Source: Streptomyces sp. NBC_00273 (lineage in GTDB: Bacteria > Actinomycetota > Actinomycetes > Streptomycetales > Streptomycetaceae). From it: a stretch of 64,000 nucleotides of DNA. How positions within the stretch are numbered: position 1 is the stretch's first letter; every line of letters begins with the position of its first letter. A program made the translations under genes and the position numbers. Below, piece after piece: positions 52,843 to 61,282 of the stretch. The notes under the pieces were generated by a model, which worked only from the letters and a program-made list of their open reading frames with translations, did no database searches and was not told the origin of the DNA. The stretch spans positions 1,922,001-1,986,000 of the forward strand of contig NZ_CP108067.1 of the NCBI RefSeq assembly GCF_036178145.1. Direction: 5' to 3'.

Positions 52843-55080
52843 TCAGGAGGGCGTGGGCACCGCGTCCGAGAGGGAGAGGCTGTGGATGCGGTCCGGGGCC
52901 CCGGGCCGGGCGTAGTACCAGCCCTGAGCGGTGTCGCAGCCGAGGGCGCGCAGCTGGGCGGCCTGGGCTCCGGTCTCCACTCCCTCGACGGTGACGGCGA
53001 GTTCGAGGCTGTGCGCCAGGGCGACGATCCCCTCCACGATCTTGACGTCGACCGGGTTGGCGGGCTGCTGCTGCATCCCTTGGGTGAAGGAGCGGTCGAG
53101 CTTCAGGACGCTGACGGGCAGCCGCCGCAGGTTGGCCAGGTTCGAGTAGCCCGTACCGAAGTCGTCGAGGGCGATGTCCACACCGAGGGCGGCGAGCCGG
53201 CGCAGCGGTTCCAGGAGTTCGTCGTCGGCCCCTATCAGGGCCGATTCGGTGACCTCCAGGCACAGCGCGCCCGGGGCGAGGCCCGACTTCTCCAGCACCG
53301 CCACGGTGTCGGCGACCAGGCCCGGGTGGTGCAGCTGGGTCGGCGAGAGGTTGACGTTGATCCGCAGGGCCGCGCCTCCGTGCTGGCGCTGCCAGATGCG
53401 GGCCTGGCGGACGGCCTCCTCCAGGACCCAGCGTCCGAGCGGCACGATCAGCCCGGTGCGTTCGGCGAGCGGAATGAAGCGGTCCGGGCCGAGGACCCCG
53501 TACTGCGGGTGCGACCAGCGCACCAGCGCCTCGGCCCCGTGGACGCTGCCGTCGCGCATGTGGACCAGCGGCTGGTACTCGATGAAGAACTCGCCGCGTT
53601 CCAGCGCCGCGGGCAGGGCGTTGGTCAGGCCGTGGCGGGTGATCGCGCGGGCGTCGGCCTCGGCGTCGGCGAATTCGAAGCGGTTGCCGCCCGCCGCCTT
53701 GGCCCGGTACATCGTGATGTCGGCGCTGCGCAGCACCTCCGCCGGGGTGCGTTCCTTGGCCCGTCCCTCGACGATGCCGATGCTGCCCCGAACCGTCAGT
53801 TCCCGGCCCTCCAGCCGGATCGGCGTGGACAGGGCGGTCAGTATGCGGACCGCGAGGTCGGTCACCTTCTGCTCGGTGTCGGAGCCGGTGGTCAGGGCGA
53901 CGAACTCGTCACCGCCGAGCCGGGCGACCACCTCGCCGGGGCCGGTCGCGCAGCTCTGCAGCCGGTCGGCGACCTCCACCAGCAGTCGGTCCCCCGCAGA
54001 GTGCCCGAGGCTGTCGTTGACCGCCTTGAAACCGTCGAGGTCGAGGTAGCACAGGCCGTAGCGGTCGCCGCCGGCCCCGCCGAGCGCCTTCTCCAGCCGC
54101 TCGAAGAACAGCGTCCGGTTGGGCAGGCCGGTCAGGGCGTCGTGGGTGGCCTCGTAGCGCAGGCGCAGGTTCAGCAGCCGGCGTTCGGTGGTGTCCTCCA
54201 TCAGCGCCAGCTGGTACTGCGGCTTCCCGTCGGCGTCGCGCAGCAGCGACACCGTCAGATTGGTCCAGAGCACGGTGCCGTCGTGCCGGTAGTACGGCTT
54301 CTCGACGCGGTAGCTCTCGCGCTCGCCGCGCACCAGCTCTCCGTACATCCGCCAGACGTGCGGAGTGTCGTCGGGGTGTCCCCATTCGCTGACGTTGCGG
54401 CTGCGGACGTGCCCCTCCAGGCCGCCGAACATCTGCAGCAGCGTGTCGTTGACCTCCAGGACGTTCCCGTCGAGGTCGGCGATGCCGATCCCCACGGCCG
54501 CGCCCTCGAAGACCGCCCGGAAGCGCTCCTCGCTCGCGTGCAGGGCCTGCTGCGCGTCGGTGCGCGCGGTCAGCGCGGAGCGCGCGATGGCCTCCTGCTC
54601 CCTGAGGGTGCGCTCGCGCAACGCGCGGGCGTATCCCGCCGCGATGGCGTGCTGGAGCCGGGCGCAGCGCGAGCGGTACTCCTCGGTGCCCTCCACGCCG
54701 GAGCCCTCGGGGCCGTCCGGGCCGCAGTAGAGCACCAGGTACGACTCGATCACGCCGAGGGTGCCGGCCAGGGCCTCGGGATCGGTGCAGTGCACGGCGA
54801 CGAGTTCAGCCCCGACCTGCTGGGCGACCGAGGCGTCGAAGGGCCTCGCGTGCAGGGCCTCGGTGAGCGTGCGGGTGAGGGGTACGAGGTGCCGTTCGAA
54901 CTCGGTGCGGGTCAGTGAGGTCGCCGTGACCGGGAAGATCGCCCGGCCCCAGATCGTGGCGAAGCGGGCGATCCGGTCCTCGATGCCGCCGTGCGGTGCC
55001 GCCGCGGACCCGGTGGCCGGTGCCGCGGCGGGTGCCGCGGCGACTTTCGGCGCGCCCGCCGTCTGTGCCGGAAGTCTCAC
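52843..55080 (-). CDS. rmdA: PAS-GGDEF-EAL cyclic-di-GMP turnover protein (RmdA-like)
   Basis: A 745-residue cytoplasmic protein. Residues about 35-165 are an unnamed helical N-domain (RIARFATIWGRAIFPVTATSLT). A PAS domain with PAC motif lies at about 183-300, a GGDEF domain with intact GGDEF at 389-393, and an EAL domain with E517-A518-L519 in HGAEALVRW, then DDFGTGYSNL. Both catalytic sites look intact, so it could make and break c-di-GMP; the S. coelicolor homolog RmdA is known mainly as a phosphodiesterase that affects aerial growth. The GTG start overlaps the methyltransferase stop by 4 nt. The symbol rests on domain order and remembered synteny. Confidence 0.82.
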   Translation of the reverse strand: MRLPAQTAGAPKVAAAPAAAPATGSAAAPHGGIEDRIARFATIWGRAIFPVTATSLTRTEFERHLVPLTRTLTEALHARPFDASVAQQVGAELVAVHCTDPEALAGTLGVIESYLVLYCGPDGPEGSGVEGTEEYRSRCARLQHAIAAGYARALRERTLREQEAIARSALTARTDAQQALHASEERFRAVFEGAAVGIGIADLDGNVLEVNDTLLQMFGGLEGHVRSRNVSEWGHPDDTPHVWRMYGELVRGERESYRVEKPYYRHDGTVLWTNLTVSLLRDADGKPQYQLALMEDTTERRLLNLRLRYEATHDALTGLPNRTLFFERLEKALGGAGGDRYGLCYLDLDGFKAVNDSLGHSAGDRLLVEVADRLQSCATGPGEVVARLGGDEFVALTTGSDTEQKVTDLAVRILTALSTPIRLEGRELTVRGSIGIVEGRAKERTPAEVLRSADITMYRAKAAGGNRFEFADAEADARAITRHGLTNALPAALERGEFFIEYQPLVHMRDGSVHGAEALVRWSHPQYGVLGPDRFIPLAERTGLIVPLGRWVLEEAVRQARIWQRQHGGAALRINVNLSPTQLHHPGLVADTVAVLEKSGLAPGALCLEVTESALIGADDELLEPLRRLAALGVDIALDDFGTGYSNLANLRRLPVSVLKLDRSFTQGMQQQPANPVDVKIVEGIVALAHSLELAVTVEGVETGAQAAQLRALGCDTAQGWYYARPGAPDRIHSLSLSDAVPTPS

Positions 55081-55907
55081 GCCTTGCGTCCCACGCCGCC
55101 GAAGCCCGAGAAGGCGTAGGGGTCCTCCGGTGTCTCGCCGTCCTCGCCGTTGTCGGGCCGGTCCGGCCGCCAGTTGGGCATGGACACGAGGCCCGGCTCC
55201 AGCATCTCGAACCCGTCGAAGAAGCCGCTGATCTGTTCCCGGGTCCGCATGACGAGGGGGTTGCGCATGTCCCGGTAGACGCCCACGGTGCCGGCGGCGG
55301 TTTCCTGGGTGAGCGGGATCCCCTCGTACGAGGCGTGCGTGAGGATCAGGAGGCTGCCGGGAGCCAGCGCGTCGCGCAGCTCGGCGACGGCGTCGAACGG
55401 GTCGTCCGTGTCCTCCAGGAAGTGCAGGACGGCGACGAGCAGGAGGGCGACCGGGCGGCCGAGGTCGAGGAGCCGGCCGACCTCGGGGGCGGCCAGGATC
55501 TCCTTGGGCTTGCGCAGGTCGGCGGCGACGATGCCGCTCTGGTCGTCCCCCGCGAGGACGGCCCGGCTGTGCGCGACGGCCACCGGGTCGTGGTCGACGT
55601 AGACGACGCGCGCCTGCGGACTGGCGGCCTGGGCGACCTCGTGGACATTGCCGAAGGTGGGGATGCCGGAGCCGATGTCGAGGAACTGCGTGACGCCCTC
55701 GGCGACGGCGTGCCGGACGGCGCGGCGCATGAATGCCCGGTTGGCCTGCATGATCTTGGGCAGTCCTGGCATGAATTCCATGGCACGGCGAGCCGTCTGG
55801 CGGTCGACCTCGAAATTGTGGGACCCACCCAGATAGTAATCATAGATGCGGGACACGCTCGGCACCGATATGTCGATGCCTGGCGGGGCCCAGGCGGGGC
55901 GCTCCAT
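55077..55907 (-). CDS. SAM-dependent methyltransferase (PF04672 / DUF574 type)
   Basis: A 276-residue member of the actinobacterial S-adenosyl methyltransferase family with the conserved opening PSVSRIYDYYLGGSHNFEVDRQTA and the SAM site FLDIGSGIPTFGNVHEVA, then VVYVDHDPVAVAHSRAVLA. Function and acceptor of this large family are unknown. GGAG lies 6 nt before the ATG. Coupled to the c-di-GMP protein by a GTGA overlap, which suggests a joint role. Confidence 0.88.
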   Translation of the reverse strand: MERPAWAPPGIDISVPSVSRIYDYYLGGSHNFEVDRQTARRAMEFMPGLPKIMQANRAFMRRAVRHAVAEGVTQFLDIGSGIPTFGNVHEVAQAASPQARVVYVDHDPVAVAHSRAVLAGDDQSGIVAADLRKPKEILAAPEVGRLLDLGRPVALLLVAVLHFLEDTDDPFDAVAELRDALAPGSLLILTHASYEGIPLTQETAAGTVGVYRDMRNPLVMRTREQISGFFDGFEMLEPGLVSMPNWRPDRPDNGEDGETPEDPYAFSGFGGVGRKA

Positions 55908-56233
55908 CGGGGTCTCCAAGCGTTGGTCCTGCGGTCGTCCGTGTGAGGTCGGACTCCTGTCCGAGCCGAATGTACTGATCATTTCCCAACAGGGCGAGCA
56001 AAAGCGGAAATTGGCGATCCGTTCTTCGTCACACACCAAAGGCACCGCCTCGCCGGACGAGGGAATGACCGATTCCGACAAGTCCCTTATGGGAATTGAC
56101 TGGCGGTCGACCGGAGTCACCACACTACCGACCTACAGATGGCTCAAACCTCTCTGGTCGGCAGTCCACCCGTTCAGGCGAACCGGGGGCCGAGCCTCGC
56201 GTGCCCGGGCGCGCGCGGGCCCATGCTCCCGGG
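55908..56233. other. Intergenic region, divergent promoters
   Basis: 326 bp between the divergent methyltransferase and proline-rich protein genes. It is less GC-rich than the genes (for example 55978-56110) and holds a TTGACT hexamer near 56096, but I see no clear operator, RNA gene or terminator. Confidence 0.5.
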
Positions 56234-56953
56234 GTGAACAGAGCCTGTGCCAGGCGCCTGCTGGCGGTCCCGGTCCTGCTGTGGGCGGCCTTGTCCGTCA
56301 CGCCGGCCGTGGCTGATAGCCGCGCCTACGCGACGACCGACTCCGGCGGCGGCCCGGCCGCCGCCGTGGTGGCCGCGGTGGTCGGCGGCAACGACCGCGG
56401 ACGCGACCCGCGTGGCGGACATCACGGTGACGACCAGGGCTCCGACCACGGGAAACGCCGTGGTGGCGGGCACGGCGGGGGCCGTCACGGCCACCCCCAC
56501 TGCCCACCGCCGCCGCCCCCTCCGCCCTGCCCTCCGAAGCCGCCACCGAAGCCGCCGAAACCCACCCCGCCACCCACCCTGCCACCCGAGCCGGCTCCCC
56601 CGCCGCCACCGCCCGAGCCCCCGCCGCCCCCGAAACCCGCACCGCCGAAACCGCCGCCTCCCGAGCCGGCACCGAAGCCCGTACCGAAGCCGGTCCTGCC
56701 CGCGCCGCCCCCGCCGAAGCCGGCGCCCCCACCGCCCCGCGTGGTCAGGGCTCCCGCACCGCCGCCCGCCCCACCCGCACCACCGCCACCGCCCGCACCA
56801 GAGGTGAAACCCACACCACCGAAACCGGTGGCCCGGCCCGCGTATCGCGCGGCCGCCCGCAAACCCGTCGAGCACCACATCTCGCCGGTGACTTTCACCT
56901 TGATGACCGCCGCTCCCGCGGTGCTCGCGATCGTCGCGCTGCGCCCGCGCTAG
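56234..56953 (+). CDS. Exported proline-rich protein with C-terminal membrane segment
   Basis: A 239-residue protein: a signal peptide (RRLLAVPVLLWAALSVTPAVA), a His/Gly/Asp/Arg-rich stretch (about 55-90), then about 110 residues of Pro-rich repeats (PPPKP, PKPPP, PAPPPP) and a C-terminal hydrophobic segment TFTLMTAAPAVLAIVALRP. GTG start at 56234 with only a weak ribosome site. The Pro-rich part would span the cell wall as a stalk. The opposite strand has a long Gly-rich frame, which I reject as shadow. The DUF4239 gene follows after 39 bp. Confidence 0.65.
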   Translation: MNRACARRLLAVPVLLWAALSVTPAVADSRAYATTDSGGGPAAAVVAAVVGGNDRGRDPRGGHHGDDQGSDHGKRRGGGHGGGRHGHPHCPPPPPPPPCPPKPPPKPPKPTPPPTLPPEPAPPPPPPEPPPPPKPAPPKPPPPEPAPKPVPKPVLPAPPPPKPAPPPPRVVRAPAPPPAPPAPPPPPAPEVKPTPPKPVARPAYRAAARKPVEHHISPVTFTLMTAAPAVLAIVALRPR

Positions 56954-56992
56954 CGCTTCTTCCGCCCCACCAGTAACCGATTGGGAGTCATC

Positions 56993-57763
56993 TTGTCGGA
57001 ATGGCTCGTCCTGTCCCTCGCGATGGCCGCGGCCTGTGCCGTGGTGCTGTCCATCGCCTTCTTGAACCACAGGAGGATCGGCGACGACGACGATCCGAAC
57101 GAGACCCCGGACGTCATCGAGTACATGACGATGATGATCGGGGTGATCTACGCGATCGTGTTGGGCCTGGCGATCGCCGGCGTCTGGGAGGGCCGCGGGG
57201 CCGCCCAGGAATACGTGCGCCAGGAGGCCCAGGCCCTGCACGAGATCAGCGTCCGCTCCGAGGTCTACCCGGCCGAGGTGCGCAAGAAGATCCGGTCCGA
57301 CGTCGACGCGTACGTGACCCACGTCGTGGACACGGAGTGGAAGCGGATGGCCGACCACGGCGAGCTCACCGAGCAGGGCGGGGAACTGCTGGAGCGCATC
57401 CGCCGGGACGTGACCGACTACGAGCCGCAGACCGACCACGAGGGGCAGGCCTACCAGCCGCTGGTCGACCAGGTCGCGGTGGTCGACGACGCCCGCAGCG
57501 CTCGCGGCTCGAGTGCCGGGGCCACCATGCCGGGCGTGGTGTGGTTCGGGCTGATCGTCGGCGCCCTGGTCACCGTGGGCCTGATCTTCACCCTGCAGAT
57601 CAGGCGCTCGTTCCGGGAGATGCTGCTGGCGGGACTCTTCAGTGCCCTCATCGCGTTCCTGCTGTTCCTGATCTGGGACTTCGACGCACCGTTCGGACGG
57701 GGCATCTCCGCCACCGCCGAACCGTTCCTCGCCCAGTTCCCCCACCTAGACCTCGGCGGCTAG
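56993..57763 (+). CDS. DUF4239 (bestrophin-like) membrane protein
   Basis: A 256-residue membrane protein with two hydrophobic segments near the N-terminus (WLVLSLAMAAACAVVLSIAF; MTMMIGVIYAIVLGLAIAGVW), a long charged helix region (residues 75-170) and two C-terminal segments (VVWFGLIVGALVTVGLIF; MLLAGLFSALIAFLLFLIWDF). This is the DUF4239 pattern; function unknown, possibly a channel-like protein. I use the TTG at 56993 since GGGAG lies 5 nt upstream; another TTG at 56981 is in frame. Confidence 0.8.
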   Translation: MSEWLVLSLAMAAACAVVLSIAFLNHRRIGDDDDPNETPDVIEYMTMMIGVIYAIVLGLAIAGVWEGRGAAQEYVRQEAQALHEISVRSEVYPAEVRKKIRSDVDAYVTHVVDTEWKRMADHGELTEQGGELLERIRRDVTDYEPQTDHEGQAYQPLVDQVAVVDDARSARGSSAGATMPGVVWFGLIVGALVTVGLIFTLQIRRSFREMLLAGLFSALIAFLLFLIWDFDAPFGRGISATAEPFLAQFPHLDLGG

Positions 57764-57964
57764 GTCGGCCCGCTCGACCCGGGCCACCCGCAAACCGGGG
57801 ACGGGCCTCCCGTCCCCGGTTCGGCCCAGGGCCGTGCCCCATTCGCCCGTTCCTGATCGCGGGTCACCGCACCCCGACCTAGCGTGTCGGACATCGAGGC
57901 GCACGACCCCCCACGTGCGGAAAACCGTTCCGCGGCTGCTCCTCGGGGATCCGGAGAACCAACC

Positions 57965-58540
57965 ATGGGTGCGATACGTACCTCCGCCACCGCCCTGCTG
58001 AGCGTCGGCGCCACGGGCGCCGTACTCGCGCTCGGCGTCCTCGGCGCGCCCGCCGCGACCGCTGCCGAGGCCCAGCCCATCACCTCGTTCGGCTTCACCC
58101 TCACGCCTTCGACCGTCGCCCCCGGGGGGCAGACGGTCCTCGCGGTCAGCCGCTGCAACGCCGCCTACGCCACCGCCTCCTCCGGGGTCTTCGACACCGT
58201 GAGCATCGCGCGCGGCCAGAGCGTACGGGTCACCGTGGACCGGGACGCCCGACGCGGAGCCGTCTACTCCGTCTCCTTCACCTGCAACGGGGAGACCGGC
58301 TCGGCCGATCTGACGATCGCCGGCGGCACCACCGGACCCACCACGAGCTCCACGCGGACCGGCACCGGCGCGACCCTCTCCCCGACCCCGTCCTCCGCCC
58401 TCGGTGTCCGCGGCGGTCTGGGCGGCAGCGTGGCCGGCATGGATCCCCTGGAGCTCGGCGCCGGCGCCGGTCTGTTCCTCGCCGCCGCCGGCGGCACCGT
58501 GTTCGCCCTGCGCCGCAGGGGGTCCGGCCGTAGCCATTGA
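57965..58540 (+). CDS. Secreted, C-terminally anchored Ig-like surface protein A
   Basis: A 191-residue protein: a signal peptide (SVGATGAVLALGVLGAPAATAA), a beta-rich domain with two cysteines (SRCNAAYATAS and SFTCNGETG), a Thr/Ser-rich linker (SSTRTGTGATLSPTPSS), the motif GGLGGS at residues 150-155, a hydrophobic segment (ELGAGAGLFLAAAGGTVFAL) and a basic tail RRRGSGRSH. This has the layout of a sortase substrate but without LPXTG. GGAGAACC ribosome site. Convergent with a protein of the same layout; a class F sortase gene lies 1 kb downstream. Confidence 0.8.
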   Translation: MGAIRTSATALLSVGATGAVLALGVLGAPAATAAEAQPITSFGFTLTPSTVAPGGQTVLAVSRCNAAYATASSGVFDTVSIARGQSVRVTVDRDARRGAVYSVSFTCNGETGSADLTIAGGTTGPTTSSTRTGTGATLSPTPSSALGVRGGLGGSVAGMDPLELGAGAGLFLAAAGGTVFALRRRGSGRSH

Positions 58541-58553
58541 ACTCGCCGGACGT

Positions 58554-58617
58554 CCCCCGCTACCGCCGATCGCCCCGAGTCCTGACGTGGACTCGGGGCG
58601 ATCTGCGGTAGCGGGGG
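58554..58617. terminator. Long near-perfect hairpin, bidirectional terminator
   Basis: 29-bp arms (58554-58582 and 58589-58617) with one mismatch and a 6-nt loop, exactly between the two convergent surface-protein genes. Confidence 0.85.
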
Positions 58618-58638
58618 ATCTGCGTCCGGGGAGACCGG

Positions 58639-59163
58639 TCAGGCCCGGCTGCGGAGCGGGCGGCGACGGCGCAGCACGTGGGCGCCGGCGCCGAGGGCCG
58701 CGGCGCCGACGAGGCCCGCACCGATGGCGGTCTCGGCCGTGGACGGGCCGAAGGATCCGCCGATGCCGCCCTGCGAGGGGTTGCCCTCCAAGATCGTGAA
58801 GCGGTGCGTGGCGACCAGATTGCTGTCGTTGCACTTGACCGACAGCGTGTGGTGCCCCGGCGAGGCGTGGTTGAAGATCCGGACGGTCGCGAAGCCGATC
58901 GACCCCGCGGACAGGTTGGCCGGCGGAAAGTTGCCGTGCGACGTGACGGTACCGCCGTGACCGCAGCCCGCCGCGCTCACCTGCATCGTGGAACCCTGGT
59001 GCACGGAGTACGGGTTGACGGAGATGTTGCTGGGGCCGTTCCCACCCCCACCCCCGTTCCCACCCCGGCCCCCGGGGTCCTGGTTCGCGGAGGCGAACGG
59101 GGCACTGAGGCCGATCACGGCGCAGGCTGCCGCCGTCACGGTAAGAGCGCGCAAGACACGCAT
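58639..59163 (-). CDS. Secreted, C-terminally anchored Ig-like surface protein B
   Basis: A 174-residue protein laid out like protein A: a signal peptide (ALTVTAAACAVIGLSAPFASA), a Gly/Asn-rich stretch (GGRGGNGGGGGNGPSN), a beta-rich domain with two cysteines (AAGCGHGGTV and LSVKCNDSNL), the motif GGIGGS at residues 132-137, a hydrophobic segment (AIGAGLVGAAALGAGAHVL) and the basic tail RRRRPLRSRA. The distance from the motif to the C-terminus is 37 residues, against 36 in protein A. Probably cell-wall- or membrane-anchored; the neighbouring class F sortase is the obvious candidate enzyme. Confidence 0.8.
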   Translation of the reverse strand: MRVLRALTVTAAACAVIGLSAPFASANQDPGGRGGNGGGGGNGPSNISVNPYSVHQGSTMQVSAAGCGHGGTVTSHGNFPPANLSAGSIGFATVRIFNHASPGHHTLSVKCNDSNLVATHRFTILEGNPSQGGIGGSFGPSTAETAIGAGLVGAAALGAGAHVLRRRRPLRSRA

Positions 59164-59527
59164 GGTGGAACCTCCAGCGGGAAGCGCCCCGGAGCGTCGG
59201 CCCCGGATGATCGACGAGAACGCCTCCCACGTCGAACCCTCGGGTCGTCCCGCGATCTCCGCATTTCAGGCTTTGGGCCGCCCGGTTGAGCGACACGCCG
59301 AAGCACGTGAAATGCAACTGACGGATCCGCAGGTCACGACCCGTCAGGCATTTATGTGACGATTACCTGGATGGGCGCACCCCGTACGGCTCCCTCCGGG
59401 TGGCGGCCACCCGTTCGCCCTTCCCCCCTCGCCGTCCTGCCGACTCGGCCTTAGCGTGCGTGAAGTAGGGCGTACAGGGGTGGGACAGGATCGCGGGTCG
59501 GGACCCCCGCGTCGGGAAGGGAGAACG
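59164..59527. other. Intergenic region with divergent promoters and a long inverted repeat
   Basis: 364 bp between the divergent surface protein B and sortase genes. It holds an inverted repeat: AAATGC-aa-CTGACGG (59310-59324) pairs with CCGTCAG-GCATTT (59341-59353), 13 bp with a 2-nt bulge and a 16-nt loop. Near the sortase a TTAGCGTG (59450s) resembles the CTAGCGTG before surface protein A (57879), a possible shared promoter element. No gene is visible. Confidence 0.5.
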
Positions 59528-60190
59528 ATGGGCGAGGACGAGACCGGGCAGTCGCGCAAACGCTCACCGTGGGGCGTACTCGCCCTGGTCATGCTCACCG
59601 GACTCGCCATGGTGCGCAACGGTGTGGACGTCGGCGACGGGCCGCCGCAGCCCACCGCGGCCTCGGCCGTCGCGGTGACGGCCGACCAGTTGCCGGCGGA
59701 TCCACCCACGCCGCCGGCGGACATGGAGGTGTTGGAGCACTCGTCGGTCCAGCGCATCCGGATTCCCACGATCAACGTCGACGCGCCGGTGATGACCGTC
59801 GGGCTGGACGCGGAGGGCTGGATCGACGCGCCGCCCCCGCAGGACCGCAACCTCGCCGGCTGGTACCTCAACGGCATCTCGCCGGGCCAGCGGGGCTCCG
59901 CGGTGATCGTCGGTCACGTGGACAACGCGCAGGGCCCCGCGGTCTTCTACGGCCTCGGCTCGGTCAAGCCGGGCAACCACATCGAGGTGGAACGGTACGA
60001 CGGCCGCACGGCGGTGTTCGAGGTCTACGGGGTGGAGGTGTTCTCCAAGGAGGCCTTCCCCGGGGCCCGTGTGTACGGGGACACCGGGCACCCGGAACTC
60101 CGCGTGATCACTTGTGGCGGCGGATACTCGAAGGCCCGCGGCTACGACGGCAATGTGGTCGTCTTCGCCCGCATGGTGGAGGCCCGCTGA
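59528..60190 (+). CDS. Class F sortase
   Basis: A 220-residue sortase: an N-terminal membrane anchor (WGVLALVMLTGLAMV), a linker, then the sortase barrel with the catalytic histidine in GSAVIVGHVDN and cysteine in LRVITCGGGY; the arginine is probably in the YSKARGYDGNV segment. Class F enzymes are the main actinobacterial group without pilus roles. GGAAGGGAG ribosome site. Two candidate substrates with matching C-terminal layout lie next to it, though neither has LPXTG. Confidence 0.9.
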   Translation: MGEDETGQSRKRSPWGVLALVMLTGLAMVRNGVDVGDGPPQPTAASAVAVTADQLPADPPTPPADMEVLEHSSVQRIRIPTINVDAPVMTVGLDAEGWIDAPPPQDRNLAGWYLNGISPGQRGSAVIVGHVDNAQGPAVFYGLGSVKPGNHIEVERYDGRTAVFEVYGVEVFSKEAFPGARVYGDTGHPELRVITCGGGYSKARGYDGNVVVFARMVEAR

Positions 60191-60247
60191 GCCCGTGCGC
60201 ATCCGCCGCGGCCGGCCCCGGGCCCCGGCCCTGCCCCGGCCCCCGGC

Positions 60248-61141
60248 TCAGCGGGGCGGCAGCACCGGGAGGGTCATCCGGTAGCCCCGTGCGAGCAGTT
60301 GGGGAAGGTACGAGGAGATCGCCTGGACGCTCTGCGACCGGTTGCCGCCGGCGTCGTGCGAGAGGACGATCACGCCGGGGGCCGCGCCGCCCAGTACCCG
60401 GGAGATGATCGTGGGGGTCCCCGGTTCCTTCCAGTCCAGGGTGTCCACGGTCCAGGCGAGCGGCTCCATGCCGAGCTCGGCCCCGATCTCGAAGGCGGCC
60501 CGGTTCCAGGCCCCGTAGGGGGCCCGGAACCACAAGGGCGCCTCGCCGACGGTCTGCTGCACGACCTCGCTCGTGCGGCCGATCTCGGAGGCGAGGGCCG
60601 GCCGGCTGAGGCTGGGGATGAGCGGGTGGGTCCAGGTGTGGTTGCCGATGACGTGGCCCTCGTCGACCATCCGGCGCAGCAGGTTCCCGTTCTCGGCGGC
60701 CATCTCCCCGCAGACGAAGAACATGGCGCGTACGCCGTACCGGGCGAGGGTGTCGAGGATGGCGGGGGTGTAGCGGGGGTCCGGGCCGTCGTCGAACGTG
60801 AGCACCATGCCGGCCGACGCGGCTTCTTCGGCGGGGAGTTCCAGGATCGGCCGGGTCCGTACGGCCGGCTTCAGGGCCGCAGCGCGCACCGGCGCGTCGG
60901 CGGTCATCGGCCGCAGCCGGTACGACTTCTCGGGCAGCGCCTGCGCCCGTAGCCCCGGCGCACCCGCCGCGGGTCGCGCCCCCGGCCCGGCCGGCGCCCC
61001 GGACCCGCCCGGTCCCGGCCCGGGGGTACCCGCGCCGCCCTCACCACCCACGCTGAGCAGTCCGGAGGCTGCGGCGACCCCGAGGAAGACGGCGGTACGC
61101 AGGACCGTGCGCCGCCCTACTGTCGGCTCGTCATTTTTCAT
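60248..61141 (-). CDS. Tat-exported polysaccharide deacetylase (NodB domain)
   Basis: A 297-residue protein with a twin-arginine-type signal (GRRTVLRTAVFLGVAAASG), a Gly/Pro/Ala-rich linker and a NodB deacetylase domain: TFDDGPDPRYTP (catalytic Asp and metal Asp), HTWTHP (metal histidines), RAPYGAWN and VIVLSHDAGG. It removes acetyl groups from peptidoglycan or another N-acetylated glycan outside the cell. The ATG at 61141 lies in an AT-rich leader without a Shine-Dalgarno, which is unusual here. Convergent with the sortase gene. Confidence 0.9.
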   Translation of the reverse strand: MKNDEPTVGRRTVLRTAVFLGVAAASGLLSVGGEGGAGTPGPGPGGSGAPAGPGARPAAGAPGLRAQALPEKSYRLRPMTADAPVRAAALKPAVRTRPILELPAEEAASAGMVLTFDDGPDPRYTPAILDTLARYGVRAMFFVCGEMAAENGNLLRRMVDEGHVIGNHTWTHPLIPSLSRPALASEIGRTSEVVQQTVGEAPLWFRAPYGAWNRAAFEIGAELGMEPLAWTVDTLDWKEPGTPTIISRVLGGAAPGVIVLSHDAGGNRSQSVQAISSYLPQLLARGYRMTLPVLPPR

Positions 61142-61282
61142 TATTACTACGTATCAACGACATCGCCGAAGTTGTCGAGAGGCGCGGACGCACCCCTTCC
61201 CCCTCACCCGGTCGGCCCACGCCGACCGCCTCGATCACGCTGGCTAGGGTGACCCGCAGGGACGAGCCGGAAGGGGCCGACG

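Noticed and set aside
56174..57745. Long Gly-rich minus-strand open frame opposite the proline-rich and DUF4239 genes
   Set aside because: It is the mirror of Pro codons on the plus strand; the plus strand has a signal peptide, a ribosome site and domain matches.
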